Positions 25,858-36,300 of a DNA stretch of 64,000 nucleotides are shown here, one piece after another; position 1 is the stretch's first letter, and each line of letters opens with the position of its first letter. The notes beneath the pieces were generated by a model. The model did not search any database, had not been told where the DNA came from, and was given only the letters and a program-made list of their open reading frames with translations. A program made the translations under genes and the position numbers. Source of the DNA: Jacaranda mimosifolia (lineage: Eukaryota; Streptophyta; Magnoliopsida; Lamiales; Bignoniaceae); assembly GCA_018894105.1 (NCBI GenBank), contig CM032128.1, positions 24,843,001-24,907,000 of the forward strand. The letters run 5' to 3'.

Positions 25858-26229
25858 TTATAGTCGCCTAACTCAAATTGGAAAGGAAGGTGAATGTCGA
25901 CAATAAAGTTAAAATAGATTAAATTTTAAAATTCACACATAATATTATGTCTACAATATCAAGTCCAATATCCAACAAGCTCAAATTTCTAAAACGCATT
26001 AAAATTTAGATTACGTTAGGTTTTAATTAGTGTATATATATATATTTTAGCCGTTATAATTATTAAAAAATTACTGAAAAATGGTGAGAATAGTGCACAC
26101 TATAGAATACATCATGCTCCCAACTACACTAGAATATAGAACGCGAGACATGTGTTCCTCCTCTTCGCCTGTTGGGGCGACATGAAGCTAATAGTTTAAA
26201 ATGTGGTGCAAGTAGAGTACTAACAGGCT

Positions 26230-26870
26230 TAGAATCTTGCATCGCAAATCTCTCAAGAACTTTCTCAATATACTATTTCTAAGATAGGAACAACTTTCCT
26301 GCACGACGATCACAATGTATTTCCATTTCCAAAATTTTCTTTGCACCACCTAAATCTTTCATCTTAATTTCACTGCTCAACTGAGCCTTAAGCTTGTTGA
26401 TATCATAAATATGCCTCGCGACAATAAGCATATCATCCAACTAATCAAGTGCAAGATCATACTGGGCAACCACAAACAATAACAAACGTATGGAACTATG
26501 TTTCACAACTGAAGAGAAAAATTAATTAAAATCAACACCATACTTCTGCATGTAACCCTTGACAACTAACCTCGCCTTGAATCTTACATCATCAGCCCCT
26601 TAAACACCCATTTACATCCAACAAGCCTCTTATTTTCTAGAGGCTTCACAAAACCCAAGTCTTATTTTTGTGTATAGACTCAATTTCCTTTGCCATAGCC
26701 CTAATCTGTTGTGCTGACTCCTTGCAAGAAGTAGCATCCAAAAATAAAACTAGCTCATCAGGAACTGTTGACTTAGCAAGAGTAAAAGCATATGCAACCA
26801 AATTTGCATCTGCATATCTAAGATGTGGCTTAATCTATCCTCAGCTTATCTCCATCAATTGATAGTGGCT
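26230..26870 (-). pseudogene. copia reverse transcriptase remnant
   Basis: Minus-strand segments read EIESIHKNKTW (about 26690), then a broken stretch with pieces resembling the F-KARLV-KGY block, then LDDMLIVARHIYDINKLKAQ and EIKMKDLGGAKKILEMEI (26317-26432). The LDD is preceded by TAG where the YVDD box has Tyr, so the polymerase active-site box carries a nonsense codon. An open frame on the plus strand at 26668-26862 is only the antisense of this remnant. Confidence 0.8.
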
Positions 26871-27249
26871 CAATTGGTATAGTAGGTGTCTCATGTGGGA
26901 TTGAATCATCAGAAGTGGAAAGTTGCTAAATATGAGGTGGAATGAGGACCTCCGACTCCACCTACTCGGTTGATCCATGAGCACTTGTATCAAACTCAAC
27001 TACATTGTCCTTGTTCATAGCAGATTCATCAAAAATAATGTCTCTACTGGTAATTACCTTACATGTTAAGGATATCAGCCCCTGAATCTCTTAATTCCTG
27101 AAGTATAACCAAGAAAAATACATTTTCTAGATCTAGATCTAGTTTTCCTTCATTGACATGTACACAAGCAAGACAACCAAATATTCTAATATTAGACTAA
27201 TCAGTTGTACTACCAGACCATATCTCCTTAGGAGTTTTCAAATCAATCA

Positions 27250-27800
27250 TTGTAGATAGAGAGCAACTCACCAAGTAACAAGTATTAGAAATTACTTCTG
27301 CCTAGAAATCTCTAGATAATCTAGCACTAGAGAGCATACAATAGGCTCTTTCTACAAGAGTTCGGTTCATTCGCTCAACAACACTATTTTATTGTGGTGT
27401 CCCAACAACTATATGATGTCTCACAATGCCAGCTTCCTTGCAGTGGTTTTCAAATTCTCTATAACAGAACTCCAAGCTATTGTTAGTGCGGAGATGCTTT
27501 ATCTGTTTTCCTATTTGTTTCTCAATCATCGTCCTCCACTGCTTAAACAAAGCAAAGACATCACATTTTTGCTTCAAAAAGAATGCCCAGACTTTCCTAG
27601 AGTAATCATTGATGAAAGTCAACATCGAGGGCACCCTGGATGGACCCCAAAGATCTAAATGAATATAGCTAAGCCTCTCCTTAGTCTTGTGAGCTCCTTT
27701 GCTGAAACTAGTTCTTTTATGCTTCCCAAAGACATGATGCTCACAAAAATCCATCTGAGAAGTGTTTTGCCCACAAAGCAAGCCCCGCTCGCTTAAAATA
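27250..27800 (-). pseudogene. copia integrase core remnant
   Basis: The open stretch 27389-27781 reads DFCEHHVFGKHKR, then the rve core beginning YIHLDLWGPSRVPS (first catalytic Asp in HLD retained), INDYSRKVWAFFLKQK, and LRTNNSLEFC, where the family has LRTDN: the second catalytic Asp is Asn. A stop after VGTPQ interrupts it, and NSVVERMNRTLVERA continues in frame beyond the stop with the expected Glu. The enzyme would insert the cDNA into the chromosome; this copy cannot. Confidence 0.87.
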
Positions 27801-27808
27801 GTGAGTTC

Positions 27809-28390
27809 TCACTCGTTCATATGTCCCAAATGCATGCTCCATAATTTTGTAACTTGAGACTCGGATAATGTGAAAGATAAAATTGCAGCTCTACTTGAAA
27901 CAGTAGAACCCTGCAAAATATACAAACTACCACTGGCTGTCATGTCTTTCATGACAACAAGAGCTTCTTTGGAAACTTTCAACACACCATCTAAGCCAGT
28001 GTACTTATATCCAAGGGCGTCAGAAGTACCCATAGATATAAGATTCTTCTTTAGATCTGGAATGTGCTTCACTTCTATTAAAGTCCTGACAATACCATCA
28101 TACATTTTGATTTTAGTTGTCCCTTTCTCAGCACTTTGCAATTAGCATCATTACCTAGAAGAACTACTTCACTAAGTTGTTCATCTATTGAAAACCAGTC
28201 CCTATTGGGACACATATGAAAGGAACAAGCAGTAGCCATAATTCAGACATCATACGATTTCAAACCATCAGAACTAACCAAGAGTACACCTCATTTACTA
28301 TCAATCTCGGCAACACTAGCTTCACCGATTTTATTATTCTCATTTTCTAATTTTCTTTTTAGTTTCCAACACTCTGCCTTGAAAAATATT
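27809..28390 (-). pseudogene. copia protease and GAG-pre-integrase remnant
   Basis: From 28377 the frame reads ECWKLKRKLENEN, then, after in-frame stops at about 28291 and 28243, the protease block IMATACSFHMCPNRDW (28195-28242). Where copia proteases carry the catalytic Asp of D-S/T-A/G, this copy has Ala (GCT) in A-T-A. A clean open stretch (27809-28141) follows with GIVRTLIEVKHIPDLKKNLI, GYKYTGLDGVLKVSKEALVV, GSLYILQGSTV and, near the end, LWSMHLGHMNE, which belongs to the GAG-pre-integrase domain (its H..H..C/C zinc motif is only partly readable). Confidence 0.85.
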
Positions 28391-29690
28391 TATGAGGATC
28401 TTATTAAATGCAAAAATTCAGGTATATATCAATAATCAATTAACAAACTCGCGCAAATGAAATAAATACTTATAGGTGAGATTTAAATCTTTAGTCTCAT
28501 ATCTGTAAGGTATTAGAATCTCAACTTTAACAACTCGACCAAAACTTCATTGAAAAAGAGCTTTGTGTTTGGTGTACCTAAAAATATATAGTGGTGAACC
28601 AAAAACCTCAATAAATTAAAAGAAATTATTTTTGCTTAAACAAATGCAGCATCTAAAGTCTAATTTAAGCAACTAATCATTCACCATTTTTTATCTTTCC
28701 AATCAGTCATATCACAAGTATAAATTAATTGGCCATATAAATGCCTTTAATCTGATTAAGAGGAATTATTTTTCCTTATCTAAAGTCTAAGCAATTAATC
28801 ATTCACTATTTTTCTATTTTTTAGTCAATCATATCACAAGTCTAAATTATTTTCCTCATAAATGGCTTTAATTTGACTTAGAAAATGTCCAGAATAGAAA
28901 TTAAATTACTGTGATGCTCTTAAGTTTGTATAAATATTTTTCTTGCTTGCAATTATTTACTGTTATAATTGAATAGAAAATTGTGAAATTCATAAAAACA
29001 GTTTGTTAGATTTTCAATAGATGATGATGCATCAAACAGTTTCTATTCTTTCTAAATAAGAAGCATAACTTGAGCAATATAGAAATTTAAGCAGCGGGAT
29101 TAAAGATTTGTAATCATGCAAGATATTTTTCACACTTTTGAACTATATTTTTTTTGTTGATATATATATAAATTACTTAATTTAGAATTTTTTTTCCATT
29201 TCCCAAGCCTTATTTACTATAAAAAGGAATAAACAATTTTGATTCTGATCATCCAATCATTGAATTAATTAATTATAAGTTTAAGTGTTTGACCCAATGA
29301 AAAGAGAGATTAGTATATGTGTTTGGTGGTCCCTCCTCAAATTTTAATTCCTCAATGATCAACAACACCAGGTTAATTAATTATATCACAGTCTCAATTC
29401 TCGGAATCTGACGATCTTTCGATGGTGATAGTGTAATAAAACTTCGGTTAAAAAATGTTAATAACATTTAAGCAGTAATCTCAAACTAAAGAAGTTGGAC
29501 TTAACATTTGGAAAAAAAAAAAAAAAAAAAATTATCATACATGATTTAGTTGTTAATGAATTCTCCAATAGTAGACGGTTATTTGGATTATTATTAAGAA
29601 ATTGCAGAACGACTACAATTATACTAGGATTTTGAATCTCGAAATTCGCTGAAAGAACCACACAAGAGCATCTCAAGTTGCCCGATGTCT
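28391..29690. other. Intergenic spacer, nothing recognised
   Basis: AT-rich. A diverged direct repeat of about 120 bp occurs: 28635-28760 and 28780-28880 share AAGTCTAA...CAACTAATCATTCACCATTTTT and CATATCACAAGT(A/C)TAAATTA text. There is an A run at 29512-29530. No coding similarity. Confidence 0.5.
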
Positions 29691-29691
29691 C

Positions 29692-29879
29692 TAGCTTTGT
29701 TTGGACGCAAATTTGGTGAATTGCGAATTTTTTTTTTCGGAAAATGTGTTTTAAGAAGTGGATTGGAGGAATGTGATTGTTGTTTGTTTTTGTTTTGAAG
29801 GTAGGTGAAAAATGTTTTGGAAAAAAATTGTTCGTTTTGGAGTATTTTTGGAAAGGACAAACTTTATTTAGTGAGTTTT
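29692..29879. mobile_element. Truncated PIF/Harbinger-type MITE
   Basis: Starts GCTTTGTTTGGACGCAAATTTGGTGAATTG, matching the starts at 25409 and 29931, and breaks off after about 190 bp (GGACAAACTTTA). The matching right end is missing. Confidence 0.65.
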
Positions 29880-29930
29880 GATAAGTCGAGCTACGAACTT
29901 GATTAATTTATCATAAATCATAAACACTTA

Positions 29931-30368
29931 GACTTTGTTTGGATGCAAATTGAGTGAATTGTGGAAAATGTTTTCAGGAAAGGTGTTTTGGCCAAAGTGG
30001 GTTGAGAGAATATGATGGTTGGTTGTTTTTGTTTCGGGAGTAAGTAGAAATGCTTTGGAAGAAAATTATTCATTTGGAAGTGTTCCGAAAAGAATTTTTT
30101 TTACTATAATTGTCACTTCAACCAATTTTTATTAGGTTGATAGGGTGAAATAAATTTTTTAAATCAAATACAAATGTATATATGTAGTTGGAATGATTGG
30201 TATATGTATATATATGCATTGGGGAATGGTTTTTTTAGGATGAATAGTAAGAAGTATTTTAGGGATGATTTTGTGTGTTTTGAGAAGTGAGGTAGGGAAA
30301 TGTAGATTTTATTTGTTTAAATTTTGAGAGTTGAAAAATATTGTGGGAGGTGATAAATAAACAAGGCC
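29931..30368. mobile_element. PIF/Harbinger-type MITE
   Basis: The 438-bp unit starts GACTTTGTTTGGATGCAAATTG after a TTA (29928-29930) and ends ATAAACAAGGCC. It is closely related to 25409-25857 along its length, sharing GAATTGTGGAAAATGTTTT-type text, AGTAGTAAG.AGTATTTT and GAGTTGAAAAATATT. The right-hand TTA is not preserved. Confidence 0.75.
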
Positions 30369-32743
30369 TCCATGTCCTCAACCAAATGTAAGTTTGACAG
30401 ATAAGTAAATATAAAATAAACACAAGTGCATTGCTTATTGTTTTTGATACGAGTATAGGAACATATTCTTTTACTCAGATGATTTCGTCAAAATAAAGTC
30501 AATATTGGTCTTCATTCTTCAATTTTGTGTTTTGAAATCAAATATGCATATTAGGACTTTTTTTTAGAAAGTTTTTCAGTACTCAAGTCAGTAAGAGAAA
30601 ATAAGAGGTAAACGGTTGAAAAGAATATGTGGTAAAAAGAGAAAAAAATATGAATTTACTTTAAATTTGCTGTAATGTTGGCACTCATAGGTGATTGCCA
30701 CTTATCATGGATGTTAAATTTGACTGACAATCTAACACAGCCAAATGTCGATCATGCATGCTTCTAGACTCTTAACATATAGGATCATTTCAATTATAAA
30801 TCAAACTTGAGTTAGTCCAAAAATTAACTCGTTAGCAATATCTAAATTGACTTGAGTCCAGTAAAAAGATGATTACATTCTCCAAACATCTCTATGTTCC
30901 GCGTAGAAAGACAAGTAATTTTTGCCACTGCCCATCTCATCCAAGGATCCTAAATGTAAAGAAAGCAATTTACCCTACCATCTAAAAATTACTACTGAAG
31001 TAAAACTGTGAGCATTAGATATGTTCTACGTCTACCGTATAGCATCTTTGTGTGTAATCCTCCAATTCACAAAAATGGCATCTCAGGTAGTCGACTATGT
31101 ATGTGCCTTAAAAAGCATGTCTGATATGTAGGTGAGAGCAGTTGTTGTCACCACTTGCGTGTACATCCCATGCATTTACTGACTTGGGAACATGCTGTTG
31201 GTTTTGTATTGTCCTACGGTGTCCCCACCCCCGCCATCCGACCATGTCAAACACGTGTAGCAGATTATCTTCACAATTTTAAAGAATTTTTTACCACACC
31301 ATTATTGATTGCAATGGGAATTGAATGCTCCATCAAACATTACTATCAGCACTAACATCTTGGAAGCATCTACCAAACAATCCTTAAAAATATATTATCA
31401 ACTCTTAATTATTAATGGCTAGAAACAGTAAGGGTGGTGAATCTTGAGTTCTTGATTCTTTACTTGCCTTTTCTTTTTCTCTTGTTGTGATGGCTGGTTT
31501 CATGCCCTTTTCTTTCCACTAGCCAATTTGCTTTGAGGAGGGCCATTTATTTCAATCATCCATCTTGAAAATCTTGAGCTCTTTTGACCGGTTCGGACTC
31601 CAAGAGACGCTTTATACTTCTGATTCATCAACCTTTGATCTCCTTGTCCACACAAATTCTTGAGTATGTCCTTTTTTTTCACTTATCTCCCGCTTGCACT
31701 TTTAGTATTCTACCTTCTTGGATGTTAGCAAACTAGCACATGTATATATTTGTTTGAAGTGATTCGCATGTGAAAGTTGAGAGTTTTGTTCTGGGATTTG
31801 CTTGCCGGTTCTGAATTTTGCTCTATTTAACTTCAAATATTGTCCTCTGCCGAGGAGTTCCATCTTTTGCTTGGATTTTGGAATTGTTGAGTGAGTTCTG
31901 AAAGTGGGATTAGGGATTCTTGAGTTTGGTTGGATTTGGGTTTGGGTTGGTTGGGAAATTTGAGAGCTTTCCTGCTAATTTGGATTTAAGGCGAGAATTT
32001 AGTTAAAACAGGAATATTTTAGCGTAGATGCTGGTTTTGTGCTTGTGATTTATAGCTCGATTTGGAGTCTATGCGTAGAGGTAGTAGAATCTCTCTCTGT
32101 TTCTCTCTTTCTCTCTCTCTCGTTTCTGGTCATGATTATTAATTCCTTCTGGTGTTCATTATTTTACTATTAGATCTCTTTGTTTAGTCACTAATTAAAT
32201 ATATTCCAACAAAGTAATTTAGTAAGTGCATTGTAGTTTGTTAAATTACTCTTAATCCCTTCACAATATTTAGGACTTGTCATTGCCTTGACTCATACAC
32301 ACTCACGTGGACAATTTTTCTTCCCTAGTCGGACGACAGAAGTTAGCAATTTTGTTTCTTGGATCTTGCAATTCATGGGCTGAGCAGCATTTGTCTATCT
32401 TCTGGTCTTTCACCATTCAAAGGTTAAAAGAAAAAAAAAAAAAAAAAAAAAAAAATCTTGTTGGATAACTGTTGGTATCTTAGTTGTGTCTCTATGTTAT
32501 AAAGCTTTGGTCAAATTCATGATCTCCCATTCAGACATAGTTTAGTTTGATAGGCCTGAAAGTATGTGTCCTTTCCTAAGAAGGGTTTGTTAGTTTGAGA
32601 ATTAAGAACTCATTTATATGGCTGGGAGAACTTTTTCTAGTATTTGAAAGGCCTGAAGATAGTAAAACTGATTGTGCAGGAAATTCTTACTGAAGACTAG
32701 GATTACCGAGGGCAAGGCAAACCCACCAGGTAATCAGTCACGA
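30369..32743 (+). promoter_or_regulatory. Upstream and 5'-untranslated region of the CIPK gene
   Basis: No gene is recognised between the MITE and the CIPK start codon. A perfect G-box/ABRE-type palindrome, ACACGTGT, lies at 31251-31258. CT-rich tracts at 32090-32125 look like 5' leader sequence. The exon carrying the start codon begins after an acceptor AG at 32679-32680 (TTGTGCAG), so the leader is split by at least one intron. The first leader exon and the transcription start could not be fixed. A long A run (32431-32453) lies in the presumed leader intron. Confidence 0.5.
31251..31258. promoter_or_regulatory. G-box / ABA-response-element core
   Basis: ACACGTGT is an 8-bp palindrome containing CACGTG, the binding core for bZIP (ABF/AREB, GBF) and bHLH factors. 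It lies about 1.5 kb 5' of the CIPK start codon and probably much closer to the transcription start, since the leader contains an intron. CIPK3-type genes are described as ABA- and stress-responsive, which fits, but function here is inferred. Confidence 0.5.
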
Positions 32744-33307
32744 ATGAGTCAACCTAAAATTAAGCGCAGAATTGGGAAGTATGAGGTTGGAAGGACGATT
32801 GGTGAGGGGACATTTGCAAAAGTTAAATTTGCTAGAAATTCTGAGACAGGACAACCTGTGGCTCTCAAGATTCTTGACAAGGATAAGGTCCTAAAGCACA
32901 AAATGGCTGAACAGGTTAATTTTGCTTTTGCACCTCCATAAACCGTGAAATGTTGATATTAAATTTTCCATTTCAATCAATCAAATCATTCCAGTTACTT
33001 CTACAACTGGATTTCAAATGTTTATTTTGCGATCAAAGCAATGTTGTTACATTTGTTGGCAGAAGAGGCTTGTTCAGTATCTGATTCATCTCTTGATAGT
33101 TATGCTTCTTTTCACCCATTAGTTGGTGAATTAAGCTTCTCCAGCTCTAAGCCCCTAACATATCTTGTGCACGAATTTGGCAGATTAAGCGGGAGATAGC
33201 AACAATGAAATTGATTAAACATCCCAATGTTGTTCGCATATATGAGGTCTCTTTCTTTCTCTTTTCCCCTATCTGCTCTCTCTCTCTCCCCCCCCCCCCC
33301 CCTCCTC

Positions 33308-33345
<38 letters not shown>

Positions 33346-36300
33346 GCTGGGGAGTTTCCTACAAGATTCACAGTTTTAATATGCCAAAGATATAATATCT
33401 GCTGAAAAAACGATCTTCTTTTAAGCTGAGTTCTCCAATTACTCCATTATTTCGAGGACAACTGAGGTGCCCTATGCTTATTTCTACTGTAGGATTTTTA
33501 TTTTTATTTTTATTTTTTTCCCCGAAGTTTGCTGCATGTCAGCATGATTTTGTTTTTCTTCAGGTGATGGGGAGCAAGACCAAGATATTTATTGTTTTGG
33601 AGTTTGTCACTGGAGGAGAGCTCTTTGACAAAATTGTAAGAAGAGAACTTTCTGCCCTTGCAAATATTAGCATCTCCACTATCTTATGGAAGCACGTGAT
33701 AGAAAAGCATGATTCTGATACTTTTGTATTGTTTCGGACATATGCACATTGCTGATTTTGAATTACTGAAACTTATCGATGCTGCTTGCTGAACTTTAGA
33801 TTTTAAACGTTTGGTTTTTTGATGCAAAGTTTACCGGCAGTTGCTGTTTATAATTGTGTGGTCTGAATTTAAGATATATGTTTGCAAAGGTAAATCATGG
33901 AAGGATGCGAGAAGATGAAGCAAGAAAATATTTTCAGCAACTCATTAATGCTGTTGATTATTGCCACAGTCGGGGCGTCTTCCACAGAGATCTGAAGGTA
34001 GTTCATCTTGCTTTTCAAATATTCTGTTGGAAGTTAACTGGGACATTCATATTCAACTTCACTAGGCACAAAGTCTAGGTTATACTTATACTTTCCCTTT
34101 ACTGGCACAGCCAGAAAACTTGCTGCTGGATGCTGCTGGAAACCTCAAAGTTTCTGATTTTGGATTAAGTGCTCTATCCCAGCAAGTCAGGGTAAATCTC
34201 AGATTCTAAATAAAGAAATCTATCAGCTATTCAGTATCATGCTTCATTTTGTTCATATGTTTTGAGCCTGGAGCATTTTCCTCTTTATGGTTTGCAGATG
34301 AAAATAGATTTCTTCTTATCATATGAAGTGAATATAGAGAAAGATGTTTAAAACTTCTTTAAGTCTTGGCATAATAAAACTAAAATTTTGGATGCAATTT
34401 TAACTTAGCGCTTTATCATATAACATTCTTGGATTGTGCATTTCAATGAAAATCTAGGGTCTGTTATTGTGTATGTCATGTGCTCCAATAATGTTCCATT
34501 TTCTTGTCTGAAAAATGTGCTTTTTTTGTTTTAATTTTTAATTTGGCAGGATGATGGTTTGCTGCATACCACCTGTGGAACTCCAAACTACGTTGCTCCA
34601 GAGGTATGGCTATTAAATATGCAGCTATTTTCTCTTTTGTCTTTGTGCACCTCTTCTTTCTTCTTCTTTGATCTGATTGATGATATTAAAATTGGCATAG
34701 GTCCTCAATGATCGAGGCTATGATGGAGCAACTGCAGACTTGTGGTCATGTGGAGTCATACTATTTGTATTGCTTGCAGGTTACTTGCCTTTCGATGATT
34801 CTAATCTTATGAACCTATATAAAAAAGTGAGCATTCTTGGAATTTGTGTACTATTTTCCTTTTTATCACTTTCATATGTCCAGTAGTTTCACAATTTTTA
34901 TTGTAACATTTCCAGATATCTTCTGCTGAATTCACCTGTCCTCCTTGGCTTTCCTTTGGTGCCATGAAATTGATTACAAGAATCCTGGAACCCAATCCTG
35001 AGAAAGTAAGAATATGAGATACATATGATGACCTTCTTAATTCTTAGTGGATGATGCTTCTCTCCTTGCATATATACATTCAATAGTCTGTTTAATTTTT
35101 ATGTAGTCTGAGTTCATTTCCTAGTGTTGTATCCTTCATCAGTGGCCTTTCTGAGGAGGACAATCCCTTCACCTCAAACAGAAACCAAAATTTTATGCTT
35201 ATTGTATACTACCTCCTTCCAGGTTTGAAAACTGTTTCGCTTTGGCCTGGGATAGTAGATGGCAGTTGAACAAGTTAATCTTTTGTGTATGTTTACCATT
35301 TTTTCCTGAAAAGTAGTAATTGAAAATTGTGGAAGTCTCATCATTACATTAATTGAGGGTAACTTTGGAAGGTGCATTGATATTTTAAGAGATGGAACAT
35401 TATTTGTGAACATCCCAACAAGAATTAGGAGCTTTGAATTGTGGATGGAGAAGTGCTTGATAGGGAGTAGGAGAGAAACTTCAGAAGAAATTTCATACTC
35501 CAGAATTGTCATATTTTAAATTGTGATAATGAATTATCCATCTGAATCTTTCTCTCTCTATCTGTCTCTATCTCTCTCTCTTTACACACACTCACACACA
35601 TAAATATATCCATCTATCTATTTTTGTGTGTGTATGTATGTATTGAAATTTTATAAGTTCTGCATTTGTGCAGCGAATTACTGTCCCTGAAATATTGGAG
35701 GACGAGTGGTTTAAGAAGGATTACAAACCTCCAGTATTTGACGAGAAAGAAGAAACAAATTTGGATGATGTGGAAGCAGTATTCAAGGATACTGAGGTTT
35801 GTCTCATGAGCATATGGTTTATTAGTTTCTACTAAAACATATGCCACAAAAGTTTTAACTTCTCTTGCTATTCTTTACATGCAGGAATTTCATGTGACGG
35901 AAAAAAGGGAGGAGCAGCCAGCTGCAATGAATGCCTTTGAGTTAATTTCCATGTCAAAAGGTCTCAATCTTGGGAATCTGTTTGATGTAGAACAGGTTCG
36001 AGTTCTTTTTCCCTTTTATATTTTGCTGCAATTAATAATGTGATAGAAATATTACAATCTAGTACAATTAATAAAGTGATAGAAGTATTACAATCTAGTA
36101 AAATTAATAATGTGATAGAAGTATCAAAATCAGAAGACCCCAACACTGTTATAACCTTGCTGTGTGTTTGGTTGTATGTTGAAGGATTTAGAAGTAGTTG
36201 TGTGCACTTTTGACTGAGCATTCACGAGATTCCCTTACCCTTTTTCTGGCTTATTATTTAGTCTGCTATCACCTTGTCTTTTAAGATACACATAATTCAT

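Larger units (their letters stand above)
26100..28390 (-). mobile_element. Degenerate Ty1/copia retrotransposon pol region, no LTRs seen
   Basis: Reading from 28390 down to 26100, the minus strand encodes in order a short gag/protease border, protease, GAG-pre-integrase, integrase core, a linker, and reverse transcriptase. This protease-integrase-RT order is that of Ty1/copia elements. I found no flanking LTR pair, primer site or polypurine tract, so this is an internal fragment. Frameshifts and stops occur throughout, and each enzyme has lost a key residue (see the parts below). Confidence 0.88.

Noticed and set aside
26668..26862. Plus-strand frame in the copia region
   Set aside because: It is the antisense of the reverse transcriptase remnant.
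27392..28145. Two plus-strand frames of about 90 codons
   Set aside because: They are antisense shadows of the integrase and GAG-pre-integrase remnants.
31155..31355. 66-codon frame upstream of the CIPK gene
   Set aside because: No similarity recognised, and it overlaps the G-box region; better read as promoter.
32672..32743. Upstream in-frame ATG for the CIPK protein
   Set aside because: It lies before the acceptor AG at 32679-32680, hence in the leader intron. The family start MSQPKIKRR at 32744 fits homologues.
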